From positions 3,190,001-3,254,000 of the forward strand of contig NZ_CP073653.1 of NCBI RefSeq assembly GCF_018223745.1: 64,000 nt of DNA, in the 5' to 3' direction. How positions within the stretch are numbered: position 1 is the first letter of the stretch; every line of letters begins with the position of its first letter. A program made the translations under genes and the position numbers. The notes beneath the pieces were generated by a model. That model was not told where the DNA came from, did not search any database, and worked only from the letters and a program-made list of their open reading frames with translations. Of this stretch, positions 26,752 through 36,751 are shown one piece after another. Source of the DNA: Clostridium beijerinckii (lineage in GTDB: Bacteria; Bacillota; Clostridia; Clostridiales; Clostridiaceae).

Positions 26752-27070
26752 ATGAAATACATGAAATTAAAAAAGTTATTTGCTTTCGCTGTAGTATTAT
26801 CGTTTGCATTACCACAAATGTCAGTATTAGCCAAGGCAGCAACAACAAAGGCTTCCACAGTGATTGTCTCTGCATCTGTAACTTATGCTAATTGGGATGC
26901 CAACAAAGCTTATGTAAGTGGAGATAATGTTAATTATGAAGGTAAAAGTTATAAAGCTAAATGGTGGACAATTTGCAAATGTTACAATACCAAGTAGTGT
27001 AACAAAAATGAGTAATGCTATCTTTCTTAATTGCTTAAATTTAGCAAAAAGAGCAAAGCAGAAAATTTAA
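26752..27070 (+). pseudogene. Chitin-binding mini-protein fused to a BspA-type repeat remnant
   Basis: The frame from ATG 26752 encodes a signal peptide (ending VLAKAA) and most of a CBM5/12 (NWDANKAYVSGDNVNYEGKS, YKAKWWT), then runs out at TAG 26995-26997 after seven unrelated residues. From 26969 the +1 frame reads QFANVTIPSSVTKMSNAIFL up to TAA at 27068, which matches a BspA-type (LRR_5) leucine-rich repeat. So a deletion seems to have joined the start of a CBM protein to the end of an LRR protein. An AGAAGGAG site is intact, and an 81-aa secreted peptide could still be made. Confidence 0.6.
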
Positions 27071-27184
27071 TTCCTACACTGCCCTATATATTCCATTTAA
27101 ATTATTATTTTTTTAAATGAGCTCCATTTGTATCAATAACTTCTTTATGCTAATAAAAGCTCTTTTTCTTTTTAACTGAGATAA

Positions 27185-27742
27185 TCATATGTATCCCTCT
27201 ATTTGTTCTCGTTTTAGTAGTTGCCACAAATGCTCCGCCATATATGCTGCTGGATAAGGCATTGAATTTACAATCCACCATTCCATTACACCAACAGCAG
27301 CTGAAGCAACATATTGAGCCATTATATCCTTGCTTATATTTTCATTGCTTCCAGTCATGTCAAGATGTTCTTCCATACTTTTAAGAGCCATTGTTAAAAT
27401 ACGTTCCCTAAAAGCAGGCATAGCCTTGTTAGTGAGCATATTTGAATAGAAAATGGCATGCTTTTCTAGATATTGAAACGTCTGAAGTAGCGAAGCTTTG
27501 GAGTCAAAATTGCTACTCTCTCCATCTGAAATACAACTGTCACATAATTGATTTAAATGAGTATCTATACACTTATTCATCAAATCAAATTTGTCTTCAT
27601 AATGCAGATATACAGTGCCACGGTTTACATTTGCCTCTTCTGCAATTTCGTTAATGGTTATCTTTTCAAAATCTTTTTCCGACATGAGTTTGATAAAAGC
27701 ACCCATAATAGCCTGTTTTGATTTTTCAATACGTCTATCCAT
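27185..27742 (-). CDS. TetR-family regulator
   Basis: 185 aa. Residues 8-55 are a TetR helix-turn-helix (ITINEIAEEANVNRGTVYLHYEDKFDLM). The C-terminal ligand domain is of the clostridial/streptococcal type and ends in WWIVNSMPYPAAYMAEHLWQL. It is divergent from the EFR1 ferredoxin gene 200 bases away and probably represses it and itself. A candidate operator is the inverted repeat at 27818-27838. Confidence 0.88.
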   Translation of the reverse strand: MDRRIEKSKQAIMGAFIKLMSEKDFEKITINEIAEEANVNRGTVYLHYEDKFDLMNKCIDTHLNQLCDSCISDGESSNFDSKASLLQTFQYLEKHAIFYSNMLTNKAMPAFRERILTMALKSMEEHLDMTGSNENISKDIMAQYVASAAVGVMEWWIVNSMPYPAAYMAEHLWQLLKREQIEGYI

Positions 27743-27817
27743 AAAAATATCTCCTTTATGTACCTAATCTACTTCCTGTAAACTGATTTATCTTATAATA
27801 ATCAACATTCATATGTG

Positions 27818-27838
27818 TTTTGTTCATTAATAAACAAA
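27818..27838. promoter_or_regulatory. Candidate TetR operator
   Basis: TTTGTT-CATTAAT-AAACAAA forms an inverted repeat in the divergent intergenic region between the TetR and EFR1 genes. The assignment is by position only. Confidence 0.3.
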
Positions 27839-27946
27839 TCTCATTGTTTTAACTATTGAATTGAGTTAACTTAATTGATAAATTTATTATATTGAACATG
27901 TGTTGAAGAATCAATATTCGTTGAAATAATGAAAGGCGGAATTAAT

Positions 27947-28711
27947 TTGAAAATATTTTATTTTACTGCTACAGGAAATAGTTTATATGTTGCAAAAAAG
28001 ATTGGTGGAGAATTGTATTCAATACCTCAAATGATAAAAGAAGGTAAATATGAATTTGAGGATGATGCTATAGGATTTGTATTTCCTTGTCATGGATTCG
28101 GAATGGCGAAAATAGTTAGTAACTTTATAAAAAAGTCAAAATTTAAAGCTGATTACTTCTTTTCAATTATGACATATGGTGGTAATGCATTCTCTGGGTT
28201 AAGGCATATGGAGCTTGTGGCCAAGGAATCTGGAATCAAGTTCAACTATACAAATGAAATACTGATGGTTGATAATTTTCTTTCAGCCTTTAAGATGGAG
28301 GATGAGATAATAAATAAGAATCCAGAAGTTATTGATGAAAAACTGAGTGAAATAATAGCTGATATTACAAATAGACGAAATTCTCTTGTGAAAAAAGGAA
28401 TCGTATCAAATACTCTATCTAAATATGGCCGTGGCTTTGCAGATAAAATCAGCAATAATTTTGCAGCTAAGAGATTTATTGTTACGGATAATTGTACTAG
28501 CTGTAAGGTATGCGAAAAGGTTTGCCCTGCAAATAATATTAAAGTTAATAACAAACCTGAGTTTTCCCATAAATGCGAAGTATGTCTAGCATGTATACAT
28601 CATTGCCCTAAAAATGCAATTCATTTGAAATCTGAGAAAAGCAAAGCTAGATTCATAAATCAAAATGTACAGCTTAAAGAAATAATTGCTTCTAATAATC
28701 AGGCTAATTAA
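27947..28711 (+). CDS. EFR1-family flavodoxin-ferredoxin protein
   Basis: 254 aa from the TTG at 27947. That start is chosen because AAAGGCGG lies eight bases before it and the flavodoxin fold begins at once with MKIFYFTATGNSLYVAKKIG; the in-frame ATG at 27929 lies upstream of that site. The N-terminal half is flavodoxin-like. The C-terminal part has two 4Fe-4S clusters: CTSCKVCEKVCP and CEVCLACIHHCP. It is a small electron carrier. The divergent TetR gene probably controls it. Confidence 0.88.
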   Translation: MKIFYFTATGNSLYVAKKIGGELYSIPQMIKEGKYEFEDDAIGFVFPCHGFGMAKIVSNFIKKSKFKADYFFSIMTYGGNAFSGLRHMELVAKESGIKFNYTNEILMVDNFLSAFKMEDEIINKNPEVIDEKLSEIIADITNRRNSLVKKGIVSNTLSKYGRGFADKISNNFAAKRFIVTDNCTSCKVCEKVCPANNIKVNNKPEFSHKCEVCLACIHHCPKNAIHLKSEKSKARFINQNVQLKEIIASNNQAN

Positions 28712-28896
28712 GAAAGCTGAAAATATAGTTAAGGCTGTTCAGAGGTTCATATGATGCCTTAGGAAATCTATTAAGGCTAGCCTTAGTTTAAAATGAAAAG
28801 ACGTTGATGCCTAACATTGGGGTGCTTTTTAATTATCCGTGCACCCCTAATATTGAAAAACTATTATTAGAATAATAGTATCTATTTACAATTATG
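28712..28896. other. Intergenic with hairpins
   Basis: Holds a perfect 14-bp palindrome TAAGGCTAGCCTTA (28772-28785) and a stem around 28820-28855 (ATTGGGGTGC with GCACCCCTAAT). Either could end the EFR1 transcript, although no long T-run follows. Confidence 0.35.
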
Positions 28897-30168
28897 TTAT
28901 TCGTAAAGTCCCCAACCTCCACTGTACTGATGAGGTGACTTTCCTTTTGATTCTATAATCATAGGTTTTAAAGGAACTGGTCCTTCTTCATTTATTTCGG
29001 TAAGCTCCACATTAAATTCCCATTCATCTCCAAAATCAAATAAGTATAGAAGTCTTTCTCCTTTATAAAGATTCAAACTTGCTATAGTCGTAGTTTCTGC
29101 TACAGGTCCTTCATACTCTGCATACTTACAGTATATTCCTTTTCTTCTGTTGCCTCCTATAAAAAATGCATATAAGTGATCATTATCAAATTTAAAGGCT
29201 TCTTGAATAACATTATGTAAATCCCCAAAAGTATGCTTATATGCTAAATTTATTTTTCTCCATACAGTCTTTGATAAACTTACTTTAAAAGTATACGTTC
29301 CACCTTTATTTATCTTACTTTCTTCTACTGTATTTTTAACAGTGTTCCCTTTAAATATGGTTTTAAAAACGTCAAATGCTTTTTCGTTTTTGTTAGTTGT
29401 AACTTTTAAATTATAATACTCTAGTAATACTGGAACATCTTCTTTATTCCAATACTGAATAGCCCTTGTTAGAAGTAATATACTTGTTTTAATCCCAAAT
29501 TCATTTGGAGAAAAACTTTTTATCGTATCTTCATACCTTGTTTTTGCGCCATTAATTAATTCTAGTTCACCAAAACTAAAGAATTTTAAATGATGAAAAA
29601 ATGCAGCCCCAGTTGAATACATTACATTTGAAATATCCTTTTCATCTTTTAAAATTATATCTCCTTGTTTAGCACTAGCTATCTCAGCTAAAATATTGTA
29701 AAAAGCTGCTATATTATGGGTTCTATCAAATTTTGTTTCAAAATCATATTGGGTCCAATAAGTTTGGAGTAAGAAAATATATTTTTCATCTTCATTTAAA
29801 TTTTGAAAGCTTTCTAATTTATCTGTTTTAAAGAGTCTTACTTTTCCCTTTTCATCGTTAGCCTTTATATAAAGCTTACTTGCAAGAACTAGTGAAAACA
29901 TCAAGTCTATTGCATAATATTTATCTTGATTATAACTAGGATTTATTACATCTTTTTTATTTTCAAGGATCATGTTTAGATTATAGCAATCCTTTCTGCC
30001 TAATACTTCCTGAGTCGCTGAGAGTATAGGCTTTTCATTTTCTATAAATTCTATAAATTTTTCAAAATCGTTTATTGCACTGTTAATATTACTCATTTTT
30101 ATTAATCCATCCTCAGTTTTTATATTTTTTTGTGATTGAATTTTATTTATCAGGTTAAATTTGATCAT
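28897..30168 (-). CDS. pRiA4b ORF-3-like (IS1096 TnpR-like) domain protein
   Basis: 423 aa. The C-terminal ~140 residues match the PRiA4_ORF3 domain: TYTFKVSLSKTVWRKINLAY, FDNDHLYAFFIGG and LLYLFDFGDEWEFNVEL. The first ~280 residues are helical and unfamiliar. A second possible start is ATG 30094-30096 (MSNINSAINDF), which has GAGGATG before it; the ATG at 30168 has no clear ribosome site. The domain is named after a plasmid/transposon ORF but its function is unknown. A 65-aa frame lies 12 bases upstream. Confidence 0.8.
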   Translation of the reverse strand: MIKFNLINKIQSQKNIKTEDGLIKMSNINSAINDFEKFIEFIENEKPILSATQEVLGRKDCYNLNMILENKKDVINPSYNQDKYYAIDLMFSLVLASKLYIKANDEKGKVRLFKTDKLESFQNLNEDEKYIFLLQTYWTQYDFETKFDRTHNIAAFYNILAEIASAKQGDIILKDEKDISNVMYSTGAAFFHHLKFFSFGELELINGAKTRYEDTIKSFSPNEFGIKTSILLLTRAIQYWNKEDVPVLLEYYNLKVTTNKNEKAFDVFKTIFKGNTVKNTVEESKINKGGTYTFKVSLSKTVWRKINLAYKHTFGDLHNVIQEAFKFDNDHLYAFFIGGNRRKGIYCKYAEYEGPVAETTTIASLNLYKGERLLYLFDFGDEWEFNVELTEINEEGPVPLKPMIIESKGKSPHQYSGGWGLYE

Positions 30169-30180
30169 GACTATATATAA

Positions 30181-30378
30181 TTATTTTCTTCTTTTAAATC
30201 CATATTCCTTTTTTAATATTTCAATCATTTCAAATACAACATAACAAACGCTTGTCGACTCAATTATATTAATTAAACTAATAATACTCTCAGGTCTATC
30301 AGTAAATCGATACCTCTTGCAGCTTTCTGGTTTACATGCTTTAATTTCACAGCTTCCATCTTTTCTAAAAAAGAACAT
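30181..30378 (-). CDS. Small cysteine-containing hypothetical protein, 65 aa
   Basis: The frame has three cysteines near the start (GSCEIKACKPESCKRYRF) and a basic C-terminus. There is no good ribosome site, and a 48-codon frame overlaps it in another phase, so the call is weak. Its close spacing to the pRiA4b-like gene suggests co-transcription. I recognise no family. Confidence 0.35.
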   Translation of the reverse strand: MFFFRKDGSCEIKACKPESCKRYRFTDRPESIISLINIIESTSVCYVVFEMIEILKKEYGFKRRK

Positions 30379-30529
30379 AGTATTTGCTTAATTTCATATT
30401 TCCCAAAATCTTCTTCAATATACATATTCATAAACTCTTTTTATGAAATCTCAAGAAAATCTGCAACTTTTTAGAATAAATCTTTTCCACTTTGTCTTTG
30501 TCAATAATTTCTATATAAAACTTATAAAG

Positions 30530-30561
30530 TAGTTGTCAAATGATAACTATATTGTTATAAT
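30530..30561 (+). promoter_or_regulatory. Promoter with overlapping MarR-type operator
   Basis: TTGTCA (30533-30538), a 17-base spacer and TATAAT (30556-30561) make a near-consensus vegetative promoter. The inverted repeat TAGTTGTC-AAAT-GATAACTA (30530-30549) overlaps the -35 box, which suits autorepression by the MarR protein. Confidence 0.7.
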
Positions 30562-30599
30562 ATATCTTAATTAATAATAATTATCAAAGGAGTTTTCAT

Positions 30600-31073
30600 A
30601 TGACTAAAAAAGATAATAGAGAATTAATTTTAAATATGGTTAACTTTTATAGTTTATTTAATGTTGAGTTTATAGATCTAATTCCAGACCTAACTAATAC
30701 AGAAATAACTCCCCTTCTTTCAAAAATACTGAATTTTATTCATTTTGAAGGTACTACTACAGCATCAAGAATAAGTAAAAAATTAAACATATCTGTACCA
30801 AATACAAGCAGAAGTATTAATGCTTTATATAATCTTGGTTACTTGATAAAAAAACAAGATGAAAAAGATAAAAGAATTGTTTATTTATCACTATCAAATA
30901 AATCATTAAATCTTATTTCATCTGTTGCTGCAGCTGGAGAGGATATTTTTTTAGAACGATTTAATGTTCTTTCTAATGAAGAAATATCTGAGTTATCTCA
31001 ATCACTATTAAAAGCTCAGAACTTGATTATAAAAATGCGAGATCTATATGAAGATAAGAAAACTATGAAATAA
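30600..31073 (+). CDS. MarR-family regulator
   Basis: 157 aa with the winged helix at ~45-105 (TTTASRISKKLNISVPNTSR, then LGYLIKKQDEKDKRIVYLSL). AAAGGAG precedes the ATG. The chemoreceptor gene follows after 22 bases, so the two form an operon. An operator-like inverted repeat overlaps the promoter, suggesting autoregulation and ligand-controlled expression of the chemoreceptor. Confidence 0.9.
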   Translation: MTKKDNRELILNMVNFYSLFNVEFIDLIPDLTNTEITPLLSKILNFIHFEGTTTASRISKKLNISVPNTSRSINALYNLGYLIKKQDEKDKRIVYLSLSNKSLNLISSVAAAGEDIFLERFNVLSNEEISELSQSLLKAQNLIIKMRDLYEDKKTMK

Positions 31074-31095
31074 ATATTAAGGAGATGGTTTAATT

Positions 31096-33090
31096 ATGTT
31101 TATAAAAACTATAAAATCAAAATTAATTATTCTGATAAGTATATTACTCTTAGTTGTAAGCACTGGATTTGGAATTATTTCTTATATTAATGCATCTAAC
31201 GCTTTAATATCAAATATTACAAAGACATTACCTGAAATAGCTATCCAGGCTTCTAATACTGTTCAGGCTAATTTAGATAATCAATTAAATTCACTGGAAG
31301 TTACTGCTAAGACTGCTTCATTAAACAATGATACTCCAGATAAATTAATGACTATTTTAAAAGCTGAAGCAAAAAGAAATGGTAGTATTAAAATGGGATA
31401 CGCTGATATGAATGGAAACATTATATATACTACTGGTGAACAAACTAATATAAAAGATACTACTTATTTTAAAAAATCAATGTCTGGAGAAAATTTTATT
31501 AATGATCCTGAAGTTAATGAAGACAAAACTGCAATGACAATGATATATTCAGTACCAATAAAAAATGATGACTCAATTATAGGCGTATTAGTATCAGTTA
31601 GAGATGGAATGGAACTTAGTGAGATGATTAAGAAGATCTCTTTTGGTAAAACTGGAAGTGCCTACATGATTAACAGTCAAAGCAATAGCATTGCTTATAA
31701 GGATTCAAGCATGCCATTAAATCAATATAATTCTATAAAAGAAGCAGAAAAAGATCCTAGCCTAAAAGGTATCGCTGATATGCAAAAGAGAATGATAGCT
31801 GGTGAAACTGGTTTAAGTTTATATACTTTTGGTGGAAAAGAATCTTATGGAGGTTTTGCTCCAATCGAAAAAGAAAAATGGTCGGTAGTTGTTATTTTAG
31901 AGAAATCTGAACTTCTATCAGAACTTAACTCCCTAAAATTCTCAATAACCCTTACATCTATATTGTTTTTGGTTATTGGAATTCTTGTAATTTATATTAT
32001 TTCAAATAGGCTATCTAAAAGAATCCGATATGCTTCTAATTCCTTAAATATATTGGCTACTGGAAATTTTACTAATAAGATAAGTGAAAAATATTTATAC
32101 GTTAAAGATGAAATTGGTGATATCGCTAACTCCATGAATACCATGCAAAACTCAATTGGAGATATGATTAAAATGTCTAAGGACAGTTCTCTAATAATAG
32201 ATGAAAACTCAAGTGATTTATCAACTATATCTCAAAACATGGTCTCATCTTCTAATAATGTGGCAAATTCAATGCAAGAGGTAGCAAGTGGAATTAATTC
32301 TCAAGCGAATAATCTAATGGAAATCACTACAACTTTAAATATCTTCAGCAGCAAACTTGAAGATATAGTAATTAACACTAAAGATATAGATAAAAATACA
32401 ATAATAATGAATGAACTTGCAAATAATAGCAGCTCAAGCATGAAGCTATTAATGGATACAGTAAGCAGTATAAGTTTATCCTTTAAAAATTTATCTAATA
32501 AAATTATTACTTTTAGCAGCAATATAAAAGAAGTAAATAATATAGTACAAATTATTAATTCAATAGCAGATCAAACTAACTTATTAGCATTAAATGCATC
32601 TATAGAAGCTGCAAATGCTGGTGAAGCCGGAAAGGGTTTTGGAGTGGTAGCAAATGAAGTAAAGGTCTTGGCAGAACAAACAAAATCTTCATCTCAAAAT
32701 ATTAGTAAATTAGTATCTGATATCTCTAATGATACTACTGTAATAAAAGATGATACAAATAGCATGACCACAGATCTTAACAATCAAGTTAGCATTATAA
32801 ATGAAACTATAAATTCATTTGAAAATATAATTGATGTTATTAAAACCGTAATTCCAAAAGTTCAAACTGTAAATATGGCAACTATAGAAATAAATAAAGA
32901 AAAGGACGATATTCTTAATAAAATTGAAAGTACATCTGCTATAGCCGAAGAAATATCAGCTTCATCTGAAGAAATATCTGCTTCTACTGATGAAATGTAC
33001 AAACTATCTAATGAAGTTGCAAAAGCTTCTGCTACCTTAAATAATATGACAAAGAAATTAATCGCTGAGCAAAATAAATTTATAGTTTAG
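31096..33090 (+). CDS. Methyl-accepting chemotaxis protein with dCache sensor
   Basis: 664 aa. Membrane helix ~10-30, an extracellular double Cache domain ~35-275, second helix ~282-305, HAMP ~306-360 and a signalling domain with the hairpin tip [20 protein letters not shown] and [12 protein letters not shown]. The C-terminus ends without a CheR-binding pentapeptide. It passes an external chemical signal to CheA/CheW. It is co-transcribed with the MarR gene, so its level is probably set by a small molecule. Confidence 0.92.
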   Translation: MFIKTIKSKLIILISILLLVVSTGFGIISYINASNALISNITKTLPEIAIQASNTVQANLDNQLNSLEVTAKTASLNNDTPDKLMTILKAEAKRNGSIKMGYADMNGNIIYTTGEQTNIKDTTYFKKSMSGENFINDPEVNEDKTAMTMIYSVPIKNDDSIIGVLVSVRDGMELSEMIKKISFGKTGSAYMINSQSNSIAYKDSSMPLNQYNSIKEAEKDPSLKGIADMQKRMIAGETGLSLYTFGGKESYGGFAPIEKEKWSVVVILEKSELLSELNSLKFSITLTSILFLVIGILVIYIISNRLSKRIRYASNSLNILATGNFTNKISEKYLYVKDEIGDIANSMNTMQNSIGDMIKMSKDSSLIIDENSSDLSTISQNMVSSSNNVANSMQEVASGINSQANNLMEITTTLNIFSSKLEDIVINTKDIDKNTIIMNELANNSSSSMKLLMDTVSSISLSFKNLSNKIITFSSNIKEVNNIVQIINSIADQTNLLALNASIEAANAGEAGKGFGVVANEVKVLAEQTKSSSQNISKLVSDISNDTTVIKDDTNSMTTDLNNQVSIINETINSFENIIDVIKTVIPKVQTVNMATIEINKEKDDILNKIESTSAIAEEISASSEEISASTDEMYKLSNEVAKASATLNNMTKKLIAEQNKFIV

Positions 33091-33254
33091 TTACATTAAT
33101 TCTTAATGTAAGGTAATCCTTAAAACTTATATGTTCTAAGGATAATGCTAAATGGCCAATTACTGCTGATTTCCTTTGGAAATCATTAAGTTTTAAATAA
33201 TTATTTATGCACTATATATTTAATTTAACAAAAATATTTGGAGGTGTTTATTAT

Positions 33255-34019
33255 ATGATTAAACCTTTATTTTTAGCTCATGGTTCACCTATGATGGCAA
33301 TTGAGCAAAGCGTGTATACTAAATTTTTAAATGACCTTGGAGGATCTATTAATCCTAAAGCTATAGTTGTGTTCACAGCCCATTGGACAACTGAAACACT
33401 TACTATTTCTGCTTCTGATGATATATATGATACTGTATATGATTTTTATGGATTTCCAGAAGAACTCTATAAAATTAAATACCCTGCACGAGGTTCTAGC
33501 ACTATTGCAACAAAAATTAGAAATAAATTAATAAATTCAGGTATTGATGTAAAAACAGATCTAACAAGAGGCTTGGATCACGGTGCATGGACTCTTTTAA
33601 AGCATCTTTATCCAAAAGCTAATATACCAGTTATTCAAGTTTCTATAAATTATACTCTACCTATTGATAAGCAGATTAAAATAGGCAATGCACTCAAAGA
33701 GCTTGGTTCTGAAGATATTTTAATTCTTGGAAGTGGAAATACAGTTCATAATCTAAGATTAGTTAATTTTGATAGTAATACAATTGATTCTTGGTCTAAA
33801 GAATTTGATGATTGGTTAATTGACAAGATAGGAAACAAGGACATGAATGCCCTTAATAACTATAAAAAATATGCTCCTCATGCTAACTTAGCAGTTCCAA
33901 CTGCAGATCATCTTGTCCCACTATTTATAGCTTTAGGCAGCAGTTCAGAATTAACCCCTAGAGTTATATTTAGAGATTACCAATTAGGAAACTTAAGCTA
34001 TCTTTGCTATGAATTTTAG
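33255..34019 (+). CDS. DODA-type extradiol ring-cleavage dioxygenase family protein
   Basis: 254 aa from ATG 33255, chosen because GGAGGTG lies nine bases upstream; an in-frame ATG at 33207 has no ribosome site. It matches the YgiD/LigB-like family with the metal-ligand histidines in LFLAHGSPMM, FTAHWTTE, LDHGAWTLL and GSGNTVHNLR. Family enzymes open catecholic rings with zinc or iron; the true substrate in an anaerobe is unclear. A strong hairpin ends the transcript. Confidence 0.9.
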   Translation: MIKPLFLAHGSPMMAIEQSVYTKFLNDLGGSINPKAIVVFTAHWTTETLTISASDDIYDTVYDFYGFPEELYKIKYPARGSSTIATKIRNKLINSGIDVKTDLTRGLDHGAWTLLKHLYPKANIPVIQVSINYTLPIDKQIKIGNALKELGSEDILILGSGNTVHNLRLVNFDSNTIDSWSKEFDDWLIDKIGNKDMNALNNYKKYAPHANLAVPTADHLVPLFIALGSSSELTPRVIFRDYQLGNLSYLCYEF

Positions 34020-34068
34020 ACAGATTTGCCTTGAACCTCAGCATTTTCATTTTAGATTTTAGTTCTTT

Positions 34069-34125
34069 TGATAAGAGGATTTATGATTTCATTTGTCATA
34101 ATTCCTCTTATCTGTTTTGTTTGAT
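34069..34125 (+). terminator. Terminator behind the dioxygenase gene
   Basis: GATAAGAGGATTTATGA pairs with TCATAATTCCTCTTATC across a short loop and is followed by TGTTTTGTTTG. Confidence 0.7.
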
Positions 34126-34205
34126 GCTTTCTCTCTTAATTGTAAATATAAATAAGCGCAAATGTATAACCACTTATTTATAGTCTACACTTACACTTAT
34201 ACAGT

Positions 34206-34243
34206 AAAAAATAAGAGCCTATTTACATAAGCTCTTATTTTTA
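34206..34243. terminator. Dispersed hairpin terminator, copy 4
   Basis: AAAATAAGAGC and GCTCTTATTTTT pair with T-runs on both strands. It lies behind the CAP remnant. Confidence 0.7.
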
Positions 34244-34253
34244 TTATTAATAA

Positions 34254-34544
34254 TTAGTTTGAGAATTCTTGAGTTCCCATATATTTGTTATTTCCGTAGA
34301 TTACACCTATACCAACCTTAGTATAATTTTCATCCATCATATTTGCTCTATGGCCTGGCGAGTTCCACCATTGATTAAATAATTCAACCGGGTCAGAAGT
34401 GTTATATGCGATATTCTCTTCTGCTGTAGTATGATTATAGCCTATTGTGTGTAACCAGTTTGTCCACTTTGTTTCGTCTGGATTTGTGTGATTAAAGAAG
34501 TTATTTTGGATCATCTTGTCACTCTTATATCGCACAACTTTCAC
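34254..34544 (-). pseudogene. 5'-truncated CAP/SCP-domain gene
   Basis: The frame encodes only the CAP domain (KMIQNNFFNHTNPDETKWTN ... SPGHRANMMDENYTKVGIGV) with about 90% identity to the C-terminal half of the gene at 36856-37518. The signal peptide, spacer and ribosome site are missing; similarity stops near 34555, twenty bases from the chemoreceptor stop. The frame itself is open, so decay is recent. It is not expected to be secreted. Confidence 0.8.
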
Positions 34545-34575
34545 TAATGAATAGCGTTTTCCTTATATTTGTATT

Positions 34576-36294
34576 TTATTTTAATTTAAATTGCTCTATA
34601 ATTTCTTCTAACTTTAAAGCACTTTCTGCATTATTGTTAGATGCAGCTAATATAGATTCATTTTTGCTGCTTACATCAATAACATTTGAAACAATATTAG
34701 CAGATGATTTAGCTACTTCTGATACTGAAATTGCAACATCTTCCATGCTTTTTGAAATTTGATCTACAGACTCAGAAACACTTTCAGAAACTTCTGCAAA
34801 ATTACCTATAATTTCTTTAACAGTATCTCCATCCTTTTTATACTCAGCACTTATAGTAATTAGTTTATCATAATCTTTAAGAACCTCCTTTTCTATAAAT
34901 ACTAAGATATCTTGTGATGAACCTGAAAGTTTTCCAACTGAAGCTAATACAGCATTTATTTTATTCTGAATTTCAGAAACTGTTAGTGATGACTGTTCTG
35001 CAAGTTTCCTAACCTCATCTGCTACAACAGCAAATCCTTTACCGGCTTCCCCTGCTCTAGCGGACTCTATTGCTGCATTTAGCGCAAGTAAGTTAGTTTG
35101 GTTTGCTATTGCATCTATACTTTTTGCCATTTCTGATATCTCGTTTACAACTTCAACTTCCTTCAATGCTTTTTCTAATCCAATTTTTGTTTCCCTATAT
35201 ATTCTCTCTGCATTTTCCCTTGATTTAATAGAATCATTATTGATTGAAACCGCTTTTTCTTGTATATTCAATGCAACATTTAATCCATCTTGTGCTTTTT
35301 TAGCTGTTACGTTGACTTCCTCTTTCACTGTAGCAGCCATAGATGTAACTTCTTCAACAGCTGCTGATGATTCTTCCATTCCTGCTGATATTTCTTCTGT
35401 CGCTGCTGATATTTCATCTACTTTAGAACTTACCTCTGAAAACATTTTATTTGTTAATTCGCTGCTCTCAAGGATACTTTTACTTTTATCTTTAATAAAC
35501 AACATACTTTCGTTCAGTTTTTCAACTGCACCATTTAATGCAGTTACAGTATTTCCTATTTCATCGTTAGCAACTACTTTCATTTGTATATCAAAGTTAC
35601 CATCTGCCAATTTTCCTGCACCATTCATAACTTCTTTTACTTGATTTATGACACTTTTTCTAATTAACTGCATAAATAAAATTCCCATAATAATACTTAC
35701 TACTAATAGTATAACCATTTGTTGTTTAGAACTATCTGTTATCTCTTTAGAAAGTTGTCCTTGTGATTTCATTAAATTATTTTGAGCAGCTATCATATTT
35801 TCTATACTTAAAAGCAATTCATCTTGTGGTTTCTCTATATTAGTAATCATATTTTGAAGTTCTTCGGTTGATACTCCAGTTCTCATCCCTAAATTAACAG
35901 CTTCATCAAATGCTGAAAATGCTAATTCAGAATTTTTCTTTATTTCTTTATATATTTCTTTTCCTTTTTCAGTATAAACTAAGCTACCAAGTTTATCTTC
36001 GTTTTCATAATAAATAATTTTATTCTTATCTAGTATTTTTTTTTGCTCATTCATATAATTCATATCATTGCTAATTGATATATTTCTTATGCTAATTGCA
36101 ATTTTGTTAAGGCTTCCTCTCATATTATATGCAGCTGATACTTTCTCATTTTCTACGTCAATTAATTGATTAATAGTTCCATTAATTTGACTTAATCTAA
36201 GTATAGCTAGTGAGGATACTCCCATAATTAGAATAATCATTAATGAAAATGCTATAATTAGTTTGTTTGATAACTTAATTTTACTAAATCTCAT
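34576..36294 (-). CDS. Methyl-accepting chemotaxis protein with four-helix-bundle sensor
   Basis: 572 aa from ATG 36292-36294 ([12 protein letters not shown]), which has GGGAGGG seven bases upstream; a start nine codons further up lacks a site. Two membrane helices (~12-32, ~190-210) enclose a 4HB_MCP-type helical sensor. A HAMP domain and a signalling domain with [20 protein letters not shown] and [12 protein letters not shown] follow. It differs clearly from the dCache receptor at 31096. It lies between two copies of a CAP-domain gene, on the same strand. Confidence 0.92.
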   Translation of the reverse strand: MRFSKIKLSNKLIIAFSLMIILIMGVSSLAILRLSQINGTINQLIDVENEKVSAAYNMRGSLNKIAISIRNISISNDMNYMNEQKKILDKNKIIYYENEDKLGSLVYTEKGKEIYKEIKKNSELAFSAFDEAVNLGMRTGVSTEELQNMITNIEKPQDELLLSIENMIAAQNNLMKSQGQLSKEITDSSKQQMVILLVVSIIMGILFMQLIRKSVINQVKEVMNGAGKLADGNFDIQMKVVANDEIGNTVTALNGAVEKLNESMLFIKDKSKSILESSELTNKMFSEVSSKVDEISAATEEISAGMEESSAAVEEVTSMAATVKEEVNVTAKKAQDGLNVALNIQEKAVSINNDSIKSRENAERIYRETKIGLEKALKEVEVVNEISEMAKSIDAIANQTNLLALNAAIESARAGEAGKGFAVVADEVRKLAEQSSLTVSEIQNKINAVLASVGKLSGSSQDILVFIEKEVLKDYDKLITISAEYKKDGDTVKEIIGNFAEVSESVSESVDQISKSMEDVAISVSEVAKSSANIVSNVIDVSSKNESILAASNNNAESALKLEEIIEQFKLK

Positions 36295-36321
36295 CACTAT
36301 CCCTCCCAATATTTTTCTCAA

Positions 36322-36629
36322 TACATTAATTATACTTTAATTTAAATTATAATGTCTATTATATTTATTCTATTTTTTACTTTTTTCACATAACATTGAC
36401 ACTTTATCATATTATTTTCAAAGATTTTTGTTACATAATTAATTAATATTATACATTTCAATATCTTATCCTCAATATTTCACTTATACTTTAATAATTC
36501 TCTAATCCTTTACTTTAGGAATTAATAGGTATACTTATTTATAAAGTTACAAAGCAATTTTATATTATTAAAATATTGATTACGCCTAATAATTGATTTA
36601 ATCCAAAGATATGAATATGATATTTTTAG
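36322..36629. other. Intergenic, no gene seen
   Basis: AT-rich spacer upstream of the chemoreceptor gene. It should hold that gene's promoter, but I cannot fix one. Confidence 0.4.
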
Positions 36630-36737
36630 TATATATGTTGCAATTCACAATGCACATTTCACAATTCACAATTACGGCTGAAATTCTTTCAATATTTTTA
36701 GAATTGTGATGAAGAATTAATTTTGCAACGTATATAT
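36630..36737. repeat. Miniature inverted-repeat element, copy 1
   Basis: About 108 bases bounded by TATATATGTTGCAA and, inverted, TTGCAACGTATATA. An internal core (AATTCACAATGCACATTTCA) recurs at 44099-44160. Confidence 0.5.
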
Positions 36738-36751
36738 AAGTAATTAATAAA

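Larger units (their letters stand above)
34151..34555 (-). repeat. Duplicated segment, copy A (matches 36752-37156)
   Basis: About 405 bases, from AATAAGCGCAAATGTATAAC to the middle of a CAP-domain gene, are a diverged direct copy of 36752-37156. The pair flanks the chemoreceptor gene at 34576-36294. Confidence 0.85.
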
